Of a stretch of 64,000 nucleotides of DNA, positions 27,090 to 34,587 are shown one piece after another; position 1 is the stretch's first letter; every line of letters begins with the position of its first letter. The notes under the pieces are model-generated. The model saw only the letters and a list, made by a program, of their open reading frames with translations. It had not been told where the DNA came from and did not search any database. The stretch is from Bog-756 sp963830165 (GTDB taxonomy: Bacteria; Actinomycetota; Acidimicrobiia; Acidimicrobiales; RAAP-2), in the NCBI GenBank assembly GCA_963830165.1, contig CAWHKZ010000005.1:124001-188000 (forward strand), read 5' to 3'. The translations under genes were made by a program, and so were the position numbers.

Positions 27090-27695
27090 TCAGGCGTCGA
27101 CCACGCGGCGACCCTCGAGGGCGCGACCCAGGGTGAGCTCGTCGGCGTACTCGAGGTCGCCGCCGACCGGCAGGCCCGAGGCGATGCGGGTCACGGTCAG
27201 GCCCATCGGCTTGAGCAGCCGGGCCAGGTACATGGCCGTAGCTTCGCCCTCGAGGTTCGGGTTGGTGCACAGGATGACCTCGGTGATGCCCTCCTCGTCG
27301 AGGCGGCCGAGGAGCTCGCGGACCCGCAGCTGCTCGGGGCCGATGCCCTCGATCGGGTTCAGCGATCCCTGCAGGACGTGGTACCGCCCGGAGAACTCGC
27401 CCGTCTTCTCCACCGAGACGATGTCGCGGGGGTCCTCCACCACGCACACGACGGTGGCGTCGCGCCGGGAGTCGAGGCAGATGGCGCACTCGCCACCCTC
27501 GGCGACGTTGAAGCACCGGGTGCAGAGGGTGATGCGCTCCTTCACGGCGATGATGGCCTCGGCCAGCCGGATGGCGTCCTCGGGGGCCACCTTCAACAGG
27601 TGGAACGTGATCCGCTGGGCCGATTTCGGCCCGACGCCGGGCAGCCGTCCCATCTCGTCGATGAGGTTCTGGAGGGGTCCGTTGAAGACGGGCAC
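27090..27695 (-). CDS. recR: Recombination protein RecR
   Basis: Works with RecO and RecF to load RecA on gapped DNA. The 201 residues show the N-terminal helix-hairpin-helix (MGRLPGVGPKSAQRITFHLL), a Cys4 zinc finger (CTRCFNVAEGGECAIC) and a TOPRIM domain (VCVVEDPRDIVSVEKTGEFSGRYHVLQG). The usual Walker-B-like C-terminus follows. The GTG start at 27695 directly abuts the dnaX stop. The ybaB/ebfC gene that normally lies between dnaX and recR is absent. Confidence 0.97.
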   Translation of the reverse strand: MPVFNGPLQNLIDEMGRLPGVGPKSAQRITFHLLKVAPEDAIRLAEAIIAVKERITLCTRCFNVAEGGECAICLDSRRDATVVCVVEDPRDIVSVEKTGEFSGRYHVLQGSLNPIEGIGPEQLRVRELLGRLDEEGITEVILCTNPNLEGEATAMYLARLLKPMGLTVTRIASGLPVGGDLEYADELTLGRALEGRRVVDA

Positions 27696-29651
27696 CTAGA
27701 CCACCTCCTCGGCGCCGGGGAAGGCCTGGAGGAGTCGGGCCTCGGCCGAGTTGTCGATGTCCGCCACCTCGAGGTCGTCGGCCTCGAACACGGCCAGGTC
27801 CTCGACGTCCTCGGGGTCCTCGGCGGCGACCCGGGCCGGGCCCACCGGTGCCGACGGCCCACCGTCGGGCGGTGCCGGCGACTCCGCCCCAGGAAGCCCG
27901 TCGACCACCAGGACGAGGGGGACCGGGCAGCCGAACTGCTCGGCCAGGGCCGCCTCGACCTCGGGCCGCATCTCCTCGCAGCGGTTGCGGTGGATGTCGT
28001 TGGGCAGGCCGAACTGGGCCCGTCCACCGTCGGCGGACACGAACCGCCCGGCCTGGTAGAGGGCCTTGGCCTTCGGGCGGAGGCGCCCGATCACCTGATC
28101 CCCCCAGGCCTGCACGAGGTCGTCCCGGCTCGGGAAGGGCACGGTCGCGCCCGGGCCCGGCGGAGGCGACACCTCCGACGGGTGGGCCGCCGGCTCCGAC
28201 GACGCGGCCGGCGCTACTCCGGCCGTCGCCGGTGCAGGTGCAGGTGCAGGTGACTCATGAGCCGGGGGTGCGGCGGCGGGTGGCCCGGGTGCGGGGGCAT
28301 CGTCGCCGGGCGCCGACCTCCGGCGCAGCGCGCCCAGGGTCGGGCGGGGGCCGACCGGGGCGGGCCCGGGCGGTACCTCGGCGGCCGGCTCGGCGGCCGG
28401 GGCCGCCTCCACGGGGGCCGGGGCGGGACGACCGGTGGGTACGGCCGCGGCCCGCGCCGCCAGTGCCGCGCCACTCGACGAACCCGATGGGGCGGGCGCG
28501 CCGGCGTCGGCCGGCCGGTCGGCGACCGGCGGCGGTCCCGAGGTCTCGAGCCGCTCGATGCGGGCCAGCAGGGCGGCCGGCGAATCGTCGGCCTCGGGGT
28601 GGACGAGCCGGACGAGGGCCACTTCGAGGTTGACCCGGGGGTCGGGGGCGTCGCGCATGGTCACCTGGGCCCGGCCGAGGTCCTCCATGGCCCGAACCAG
28701 GGTGGCCAGTCCCACCCGGCCGGCCTGGGCCGCCAGCGCGTCGCGCTCGGCGCCGGCCACGGTGACCAGGTCGGGGGCGACCAGGGCCAGGAAGCCCTGG
28801 CGCAGGTGGTCGACGAGGTCCACGGTCAGCTGCTGGGGGCTGAACCCGGCGGCGGTCAGGTGGGCGACGGCCACCAGCGCCCGTTCGACGTCGCGTTCGG
28901 CCATCGCCTCGACCACCTCGTCGAGCTCGGGCAGGTCGTCGTCCACCGCGTCCGAGGCGGCCACCTGGTCGAGGACGGACAGGGCGTCGCGGGCCGACCC
29001 CCGGCCGCGCCGGACGGCGAGGTCCAGGGCGTCGTCACCCACGTCGAGGTGGGCGGCGTCGCGCACCTGGGCCAACAGCTCGGAGAGTGTGTCCGGGCCC
29101 AGCAGGCGGAACTCGAAGTGCTGCGTCCGGCTGCGGATGGTGGGCAGGACCTTCTGCGGGTCGGTGGTGGCCAGGACGAAGACCACGTGGGCCGGCGGCT
29201 CCTCCAGGGTCTTGAGCAGCGCGTTGGAGGCCGCCGTCGACAGCATGTGGACCTCGTCGACGATGTAGACCTTCTGCCGGCCGGGCGAGCCCAGGGCGGC
29301 CCGGGACACCAGGTCGCGCATGGCGTCGACACCGTTGTTGGAGGCGGCGTCGAGCTCGTGGACGTCGAGCGAGGTGCCCCTGGCGATCTCCACGCAGGAG
29401 GAGCAGACCCCACACGGCTCGCCGTCGCGGAGATCGGTGCAGTTGAGGGCCTTGGCCAGGATCCGGGCCGTCGACGTCTTGCCCGTGCCCCGGGGACCGC
29501 TGAACAGGTAGGCGTGGGCGACCCGCCCGTCCCGGACGGCGTTGCGCAGGGCGAGCACGACGTGGTCCTGGCCCCGGACCTCGGCGAACGTCGAGGGGCG
29601 GAAGCGTCGGTAGAGGGACTGGTAGGGGACTTCCTCGGTCACATCGGCCAC
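27696..29651 (-). CDS. dnaX: DNA polymerase III subunit gamma/tau
   Basis: AAA+ clamp-loader subunit that opens the sliding clamp and links polymerases at the fork. The 651-residue protein has LYRRFRPSTFAEVRGQDHVV, Walker A GPRGTGKTSTARILAKAL, a zinc site with CTDLRDGEPCGVCSSC, Walker B YIVDEVHMLS and sensor 1 FVLATTDPQKV. After about residue 370 comes a 170-residue Pro/Ala-rich linker, then a tau-like C-terminal domain (VQAWGDQVIGRLRPKAKALYQAGRFV). I see no A-rich slippery site, so tau is probably the only product. It is cotranscribed with recR and lies next to the SRP RNA. Confidence 0.96.
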   Translation of the reverse strand: MADVTEEVPYQSLYRRFRPSTFAEVRGQDHVVLALRNAVRDGRVAHAYLFSGPRGTGKTSTARILAKALNCTDLRDGEPCGVCSSCVEIARGTSLDVHELDAASNNGVDAMRDLVSRAALGSPGRQKVYIVDEVHMLSTAASNALLKTLEEPPAHVVFVLATTDPQKVLPTIRSRTQHFEFRLLGPDTLSELLAQVRDAAHLDVGDDALDLAVRRGRGSARDALSVLDQVAASDAVDDDLPELDEVVEAMAERDVERALVAVAHLTAAGFSPQQLTVDLVDHLRQGFLALVAPDLVTVAGAERDALAAQAGRVGLATLVRAMEDLGRAQVTMRDAPDPRVNLEVALVRLVHPEADDSPAALLARIERLETSGPPPVADRPADAGAPAPSGSSSGAALAARAAAVPTGRPAPAPVEAAPAAEPAAEVPPGPAPVGPRPTLGALRRRSAPGDDAPAPGPPAAAPPAHESPAPAPAPATAGVAPAASSEPAAHPSEVSPPPGPGATVPFPSRDDLVQAWGDQVIGRLRPKAKALYQAGRFVSADGGRAQFGLPNDIHRNRCEEMRPEVEAALAEQFGCPVPLVLVVDGLPGAESPAPPDGGPSAPVGPARVAAEDPEDVEDLAVFEADDLEVADIDNSAEARLLQAFPGAEEVV

Positions 29652-29703
29652 GCCGGGAGCCTACCGGCCGGCCCGGAGGGCATCCTCGGGTGGGAGCCGG
29701 TCA

Positions 29704-29841
29704 CTCCCCGGCGGTCGGTGCGACGGCCAGGTTGGCTGCGGCACACGGCCGTACCCGCTGAGAGCTGCTGCCTTCCGACCCTGACTCGATTCACAGGCGG
29801 ACGTTGCGCAGGACCCAGCCGTCGCACCCACCGACGGGGAG
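29704..29841 (-). ncRNA. ffs: Signal recognition particle RNA (small bacterial type)
   Basis: On the minus strand, GGGTCGGAAGGCAGCAGC is the conserved Ffh-binding apical hairpin with its GGAA tetraloop and the asymmetric loop. CGTGTGCCG and TGCGCAACG match conserved segments of the E. coli 4.5S RNA at the same spacing. The ends pair over a long helix: CTCCCCG with CGGGGAG, and GGTGCGACGGC with GCCGTCGCACC. Ends are set by this helix and are approximate. It lies 52 bases upstream of dnaX, the common tadA-ffs-dnaX arrangement. Confidence 0.92.
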
Positions 29842-29959
29842 GCCACGATCCTACCGCCACCGGGGCCGTCCGGTACCCGGATCCTGCGTTCCGGCGAGCC
29901 GGGGTGCCCGGAGTAGCCTGTCGGGGCTGTGGACGCCCCATCCGGACGGCCACCGGCAC

Positions 29960-30044
29960 GGAGGCGTGCGAGAGCGGCCGAATCGGCACGATTGGAAATC
30001 GTGTGTGGGGAAACTCACCGTGGGTTCAAATCCCACCGCCTCCG
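29960..30044 (+). tRNA. tRNA-Ser (anticodon GGA)
   Basis: Acceptor GGAGGCG at 29960 pairs with CGCCTCC at 30037-30043, with discriminator G. The anticodon arm CGATT-GGA-AATCG gives anticodon GGA at 29994-29996. A long variable arm (class II) lies around TGTGGGGAAACTCA, and the T-arm is GTGGGTTCAAATCCCAC. The CCA end is not encoded. It reads serine codons UCC/UCU. Confidence 0.97.
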
Positions 30045-30054
30045 CCGAGGGGAA

Positions 30055-30118
30055 GTCCTGGGACATCGTGGACGGATGTCCCAGGACATCGCGGGCGGAC
30101 GTCCCAGGACATCGCGGA
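30055..30118 (+). repeat. Hairpin and short repeats after tRNA-Ser(GGA)
   Basis: GTCCTGGGACATC (30055-30067) and GATGTCCCAGGAC (30075-30087) form a perfect 13-bp stem with a 7-base loop 10 bases after the tRNA. The right arm is part of a 23-base unit of the form GACATCGyGGrCGGAyGTCCCAG, present twice in tandem and continued by a partial third copy to 30118. As a consequence, GTCCTGGGAC can also pair with the copy at 30101-30110. It probably acts as terminator or processing signal; the tandem structure would allow alternative folds. Confidence 0.7.
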
Positions 30119-30232
30119 TTATGGCGAGCCGGCCGCGGCGCCCCTCGACGACCGGCGCCTGGTCGGCGCCGCGGGCGTCCGCCGGCAGACCGGTGTCGAT
30201 GCGCCCGCGGACCGGTTCGTTAGCATCCCGGC

Positions 30233-30712
30233 ATGGTGACCAGCGCAGACGGGCCGGGCGACGGGTATGCGGCGGCCATGGGCCATGCCCTCGGTGAGGC
30301 TGCGGCGGCCACGGCCCACGGCGACGTGCCCGTCGGGGCGGTGGCCCTGTTCGGCGGCCGGGTGGTCGCATCACGGCACAACGAGCGGGAACTGACCGGG
30401 GACCCCACGGCCCACGCCGAGCTCCTGGCCCTGGCCGACGCGGCGGCCGTCGTGGGCAGCTGGCGACTGTCCGACGTGACCCTCGTGGTCACCCTCGAGC
30501 CGTGCCCGATGTGCGCGGGGGCCCTCGTCGCCTCCCGGCTGGGTGCCGTGGTCTTCGGGGCCGCCGATCCCAAGGCGGGGGCGTGTGGATCGCTCTACAA
30601 CCTGTGCGCCGACCCCCGCCTCAACCACGAGGTGGCGGTCACCGCCGGCGTGCGGGCCGAGGAGTCGGCGGCCCTGCTCACCACCTTCTTCGCCGGTCGC
30701 AGGGCCGGCTGA
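30233..30712 (+). CDS. tadA: tRNA-specific adenosine deaminase
   Basis: Zinc enzyme that converts adenosine 34 of tRNA-Arg(ACG) to inosine. The 159 residues contain the zinc/catalytic motif DPTAHAELLAL (His and proton-shuttling Glu) and TLEPCPMCAGAL (two zinc Cys). FGAADPKAGACGSLYNLCADPRLNHE follows, the substrate-binding segment typical of TadA. The start could be ATG 30233 or the next codon GTG. It is flanked by two tRNA-Ser genes. Well conserved, no oddities. Confidence 0.95.
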   Translation: MVTSADGPGDGYAAAMGHALGEAAAATAHGDVPVGAVALFGGRVVASRHNERELTGDPTAHAELLALADAAAVVGSWRLSDVTLVVTLEPCPMCAGALVASRLGAVVFGAADPKAGACGSLYNLCADPRLNHEVAVTAGVRAEESAALLTTFFAGRRAG

Positions 30713-30799
30713 CCCCCCTGGCGGCTTCGGCGGCCGGCCCCCGACCGGAGGGACGGGCGCCGTTCGGGACACCTTCCCGGCTCCGTTACACTCGCCGGC

Positions 30800-30884
30800 G
30801 GAAGGGTGGCAGAGCGGACTAATGCGCACGCCTCGAAAGCGTGTGAGGTGCAAGCCTCCGGGGGTTCGAATCCCCCCCCTTCCG
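30800..30884 (+). tRNA. tRNA-Ser (anticodon CGA)
   Basis: Acceptor GGAAGGG pairs with CCCTTCC at 30877-30883, followed by discriminator G. The anticodon loop CTCGAAA gives CGA at 30834-30836, closed by ACGC/GCGT. A class II variable arm surrounds TGAGGTGCAAGCCTC, and the T-arm is GGGGGTTCGAATCCCCC. CCA is not encoded. It lies 87 bases after tadA and reads serine codon UCG. Confidence 0.97.
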
Positions 30885-30962
30885 CTCAGGGGTGGCCGGA
30901 TGACCCCGACCCAGACTTCGCGCATCATCCGGCGCCGGGAAGGTCGTCAGCCGCGTGGGGAA

Positions 30963-31535
30963 CTACGGCGAACGCTCTTCCCCCAGACCTGCGGCGATGG
31001 CTCGGCTGGCCACCCGGACGAGGTCGTCCTCGGTAGCGCTTGAGACGGCGCGCAACTGCAGGAAGTGGCGGGCCACGGTGAGGCCGAGGATGCTGCTCAC
31101 GGCGAAGGCGGCTCGCAGCTCAGCGTCCGCGCCGCCGATGCCCGCAGCCAGATTGCCGATTCGCTCGTCGAGGTGACGCCGAATGGCTTCGGAAGCCTCC
31201 GGCATAGTCAACATGGACCGGACCAGTACCCGCATCTCGGGGGGCAGTGCGGCGGCGCGCACCTTGAGGACGTCGGCCAGATGATCTGCGGCTTCTTGCG
31301 GCTCGCTGGGCGGGAGCTGGATTGCAGCGGTGAACAGCGCCGACTTGGATCCGTAGTGCTGCAGGACCAGGGACGGGTCGACCCCGGCCCGGCGGGCAAT
31401 GCCCCGCACCGTCGTCGCCTCGAACCCTTGGTCGCCGAACTCCTGCCGCGCCGCATCGAGGATCCGGACCTGTGTTGCGGCGCGGCGGGCCGCCCGGGTC
31501 GTCGTCGGCCCAGAGACCGCGGTGCCTTCGTCCAT
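30963..31535 (-). CDS. TetR-family transcriptional regulator
   Basis: A 190-residue repressor-type protein. The N-terminal helix-turn-helix is RILDAARQEFGDQGFEATTVRGIARRAGVDPSLVLQHYGSKSALF at residues about 24-68, with the recognition helix in the last third. The C-terminal ligand domain resembles the TetR_C group with RSMLTMPEASEAIRRHLDERIG. It is divergent from a short-chain dehydrogenase, with a palindrome in the shared 165-base region, so that gene is its likely target. The inducing ligand is unknown. Base composition is slightly less GC-rich than the surroundings. Confidence 0.9.
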   Translation of the reverse strand: MDEGTAVSGPTTTRAARRAATQVRILDAARQEFGDQGFEATTVRGIARRAGVDPSLVLQHYGSKSALFTAAIQLPPSEPQEAADHLADVLKVRAAALPPEMRVLVRSMLTMPEASEAIRRHLDERIGNLAAGIGGADAELRAAFAVSSILGLTVARHFLQLRAVSSATEDDLVRVASRAIAAGLGEERSP

Positions 31536-31580
31536 AGCTTCACTCTATGTGCGTTGAGCGGAGCGCTGGCCTGGAGTACA

Positions 31581-31591
31581 GTTGACTCAAC
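31581..31591. promoter_or_regulatory. Palindrome in the TetR/SDR divergent region
   Basis: GTTGACTCAAC is a perfect 5-1-5 inverted repeat 46 bases upstream of the TetR start and 110 before the dehydrogenase. A related GTTGAGCGG half-site lies 36 bases to its left. This fits an autoregulatory TetR operator. TTGACT inside it could also be a -35 element, which would let the repressor block the promoter. Confidence 0.45.
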
Positions 31592-31632
31592 ACCTGATGA
31601 GCGAGTCGCCGCACGCAAAGGATCGTGATCTC

Positions 31633-31704
31633 ATGCCCATGGAGAGCCACCCGACCGACCACGAGCCGAGGGCGGATGCGGTCCACATGGGGGCGCGGGC
31701 GTGA
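31633..31704 (+). CDS. Possible 23-codon leader peptide upstream of SDR gene
   Basis: ATG at 31633 opens a short frame reading MPMESHPTDHEPRADAVHMGARA, wait-free up to a TGA that overlaps the GTG start of the dehydrogenase (GTGA). Coupled overlap of this type is common for real genes, but the peptide has no known relatives and no clear ribosome site. It could be a leader peptide or simply the result of chance. Confidence 0.2.
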   Translation: MPMESHPTDHEPRADAVHMGARA

Positions 31705-32399
31705 CCTCGACCTCGAAGAACGCAAGTGTGCTGTTGATCGGCGCATCCCGCGGTCTTGGTTACGCGATCGCCGAGGAGTACGTCGCCCGTGGCGCCCAGG
31801 TAGTGGCAACCGTGCGGGGCCAGGCCCGCACGGTGCTGCACGACCTCCAAGAGGCTGTCGGTGGACTGCTGGAGATCGAGCACGTGGACATCACCGTCCC
31901 CGAGCAGGTCCGGGAGCTGAGGCGGCGGATCGGGTCGCGCACGTTCGACCTGCTCTTCGTGAATGCCGGAGTCGGCGCAGCCGAAACCGTCGCTGATGTG
32001 ACCACCGACGAGTTCGTCCGCCTGATGGTGACCAACGCGCTGAGTCCGATGCGGGTCATCGAAACACTCGGTGAAGTCGTCCCCGCCGAAGGCACGATTG
32101 CCATCATGTCTTCCGGTCAGGGGAGCATCTCGAAGAACGACAACGGCGGATTCGAGGTCTACCGGGCCAGCAAATCGGCCCTCAACCAACTGATGCGCAG
32201 CTACGCCGCCCGCCACCGCGACGACCCGCGGACGCTGCTCCTCATGGCTCCAGGCTGGGTCAAGACCGCCCTCGGCGGTCCCCATGCCCGCCTCACGATC
32301 GACGAGAGCATCCCCGAGCTGGTGAGGACCGTCGACGCCCAACGCGGTCACACCGGTCTCCAGTACCTCGACTACCTGGGCAACATCGTGCCCTGGTGA
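31701..32399 (+). CDS. Short-chain dehydrogenase/reductase
   Basis: A 232-residue classical SDR, NAD(P)-dependent. LLIGASRGLGYAIAEEYVARG is the glycine-rich cofactor motif and VNAG follows in LFVNAGVGAAE. IMSSGQGS supplies the catalytic Ser, and VYRASKSALNQLM the Tyr-x3-Lys. The sequence after the cofactor motif lacks a clear basic selector residue, so NADH preference is possible. GTG start at 31701. Similar proteins are annotated as C-factor or cell-cell signalling SDRs; the substrate is unknown. It is probably controlled by the divergent TetR gene. Confidence 0.9.
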   Translation: MTSTSKNASVLLIGASRGLGYAIAEEYVARGAQVVATVRGQARTVLHDLQEAVGGLLEIEHVDITVPEQVRELRRRIGSRTFDLLFVNAGVGAAETVADVTTDEFVRLMVTNALSPMRVIETLGEVVPAEGTIAIMSSGQGSISKNDNGGFEVYRASKSALNQLMRSYAARHRDDPRTLLLMAPGWVKTALGGPHARLTIDESIPELVRTVDAQRGHTGLQYLDYLGNIVPW

Positions 32400-32479
32400 G
32401 AACACCGAGACTTCCACGACCCACGCTCGGCGAGGCGATCGACCGCTGAGAGGAGGCGGCCGACGCGACGTCCGGCGGT

Positions 32480-33478
32480 TCAGTCCATCGTGAGCACCGC
32501 TTTGCCGACCACCTCACCGGCCTCGAGCGCCCGGTGCGCATCCGCCGCCCGTTCGAGGGGGAAGGTCGCGCCCACCTCGATGCGAAGGTCGGCGGTGTCG
32601 AAGAGCGATGCCGCCTGAGCCAGGATCGCGGTCTGCCGCTCCCGCTGTTCGGGCCAGTGGAAGACCGAGGGCGCCGGCATCCACGTGAACGAGACACGGA
32701 GGTTCCGGTCGTGCATCGCGGTGATCGCCCTCGGCTCCCAGGGGCTCTCGACGTTCGACACCAGGTCACCGTAGGGTCGCACCAGCGAGAAGCTGGCCGT
32801 GAACGTCTCGCCGCCGACCGTGTCATGGACGACGTCGGCCCCGTCCATCCCCGTCCACGACCGCAGGCGCTCGCCGACGTCGTCGCTCCGGTAGTCGATG
32901 CAGAGTCCGGCACCGAGCGACGACGCCAGCTCGCTCTTGCGCCCCGCGGTGACCGTCGTGGCGACGCGTGCCCCCGCCAACCGGGCGATCTGCACGGCCA
33001 TGTGCCCGACTCCGCCGGCACCTGCCTGCACCAGCACGAAGTCGTCCCTGCCCACTCGGGCACGCTCCCGCAGCGACTCCCAGGCGGTGATCGTGACGAG
33101 GGGAGCCGCCGCGGCCTCGGCGAACGACAGGCGCTCGGGCTTGTGGGCGAGATAGCGCTCGTCCACGACCTTGACCTCCTGGTAGGTGCCGGGCGTCGGT
33201 CCGAACCCCCCGTCGCAGAAGTAGACGTCATCCCCCGGTTTCACCCGGCTCACCGACGGGCCGACGCCTTCCACGGTGCCGGCTCCGTCCCAACCGAGGA
33301 TCGCAGGCACCGTGCCTCCGATCGTCCCGTGGGTTCGCAGCTTGTAGTCGACCGGATTGATCCCGGCGGCCCGTATCCGCACGACGACGTCGTGGTCAGC
33401 CGACAATTCGGGCTCGGGCAGCTCGACCGGTCGAAGGACGTCTGGCCCACCGACAGCCGTCATCAGCACACCGCGCAT
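32480..33478 (-). CDS. Quinone oxidoreductase-like (zinc-free MDR) NADP-dependent dehydrogenase
   Basis: A 332-residue MDR-family reductase from ATG 33478, chosen because GAGGAGGTG lies 8 bases upstream. The N-terminal catalytic domain contains GINPVDYKLRTHGTIGG and GWDGAGTVEGVGPSVSRVKPGD. The Rossmann domain has VLVQAGAGGVGHMAVQIARLAGARVATTV. Zinc ligands of alcohol dehydrogenases are missing, as in QOR-type enzymes such as the yeast ZTA1/YhfP group. It likely reduces quinones or enones with NADPH. It lies convergent to the SDR gene. Confidence 0.9.
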   Translation of the reverse strand: MRGVLMTAVGGPDVLRPVELPEPELSADHDVVVRIRAAGINPVDYKLRTHGTIGGTVPAILGWDGAGTVEGVGPSVSRVKPGDDVYFCDGGFGPTPGTYQEVKVVDERYLAHKPERLSFAEAAAAPLVTITAWESLRERARVGRDDFVLVQAGAGGVGHMAVQIARLAGARVATTVTAGRKSELASSLGAGLCIDYRSDDVGERLRSWTGMDGADVVHDTVGGETFTASFSLVRPYGDLVSNVESPWEPRAITAMHDRNLRVSFTWMPAPSVFHWPEQRERQTAILAQAASLFDTADLRIEVGATFPLERAADAHRALEAGEVVGKAVLTMD

Positions 33479-33761
33479 AGCCGCACCTCCTCCTCGTCGA
33501 GTCCCCGGCGGGAGCTCCCGGGAGACGGTCGCCCCGGCCGGAACCGGAGATCTCGTCGCATGCATCCCGAGGGATCAACGCCGCCGGGTGGGACGACACC
33601 GCCTGCGAGCACCAGGATACGGCGTGGCCTGCTCCGATTCCCGCCCGCTGTCGGGGCGTGCCTTCGTGGGTGAGGGACGCTTCCCGGCGTGGTCCCCTCC
33701 GAGCCGCCCGGATGCGGCTGCACGACCGCTGAGCCACGGAGTGGCGTGGCAGGCTGACGAC

Positions 33762-34574
33762 GTGTCGACCACGAGACAGGGCCGTAGGGCCGCGATGCTG
33801 GCGCTGCCCCTCGGCCTGGTGTGCGCCCTGTCCGCCTGCGGCTCGTCGACGGCCGCACCGGCCACGACGTCATCGACGTCCCCGGCCGGCACGACGTCCA
33901 CGACCACGCCGTCGGCCGCGCTCGCCCTGGTCCGCGCCTCGGTGGCCGCCACCACGGGAGCGGGCACCGCCCAGTTCACCAGCGTCTCGACCACCGGGGC
34001 CGGGTCGGGCGCCCATCCCACGGTGGTCACCATGACGGGTGCGATCGACTTCAGCGGACCCGACGTGTCGTCGACCAACACGGTCAGCCTCCCCGCCGGC
34101 CAGTCGCCGGCGACGTCCGCCGGTGACCAGGTGCACTCGCTCTACTTCGGGGCGACGGGTACCGTCTACGTCTCGACGGCCGGTCCCGACGGCCCATGGC
34201 AGAAGGGCCCGTCCGGTACCCCCTTCGCCTACCTCGCCCCGGTCACGCCCCGTCAGCTGAGCGACGCCGCCGGCCCGGTGACCGTCCTCGGACCGACTGT
34301 CGTCGACGGGGTGGCGGCCACCGGGTATGCCGTCCCGATCGCCGCCCAGGTCCAGAAGACCTCCGTGTCGGGTGCCACCACCACGCTCCATACGGCCCCG
34401 TACGTGGCCCGGGTGTGGCTCGACGCCGAGGGTCGTATCGTCCGGACCACCGGGACCTTCCGGGCCACCCTCGAACCGGCCGGCAGCTCCTACACCGAGA
34501 CGGAGACGACGACGCTGTCCGCCTTCGGGACGCCCGTGTCGATCACCCCGCCGGCGGTCTCCACCCGGGGATAG
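33762..34574 (+). CDS. Secreted lipoprotein of unknown function
   Basis: A 270-residue protein from GTG 33762. Signal peptide: basic TTRQGRRAAM, then LALPLGLVCALSAC with the lipobox cysteine at about residue 26. It is followed by a Thr/Ser/Pro-rich linker and a beta-rich domain (VVTMTGAIDFSGPDV, LYFGATGTVYVSTAGPDGPWQKG, PYVARVWLDAEGRIVRTTGTF). The order of strands resembles LolA/LppX-LprG-like lipoproteins that bind lipids. The relation to the adjacent convergent MMPL lipid transporter is suggestive, because LprG-like proteins work with such exporters. The family is inferred, not certain. Confidence 0.75.
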   Translation: MSTTRQGRRAAMLALPLGLVCALSACGSSTAAPATTSSTSPAGTTSTTTPSAALALVRASVAATTGAGTAQFTSVSTTGAGSGAHPTVVTMTGAIDFSGPDVSSTNTVSLPAGQSPATSAGDQVHSLYFGATGTVYVSTAGPDGPWQKGPSGTPFAYLAPVTPRQLSDAAGPVTVLGPTVVDGVAATGYAVPIAAQVQKTSVSGATTTLHTAPYVARVWLDAEGRIVRTTGTFRATLEPAGSSYTETETTTLSAFGTPVSITPPAVSTRG

Positions 34575-34587
34575 CCGTGGCCCGACG

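Noticed and set aside
31587..32417. A 276-codon minus-strand frame opposite the SDR gene
   Set aside because: Antisense of a gene with complete SDR motifs; no independent pattern.
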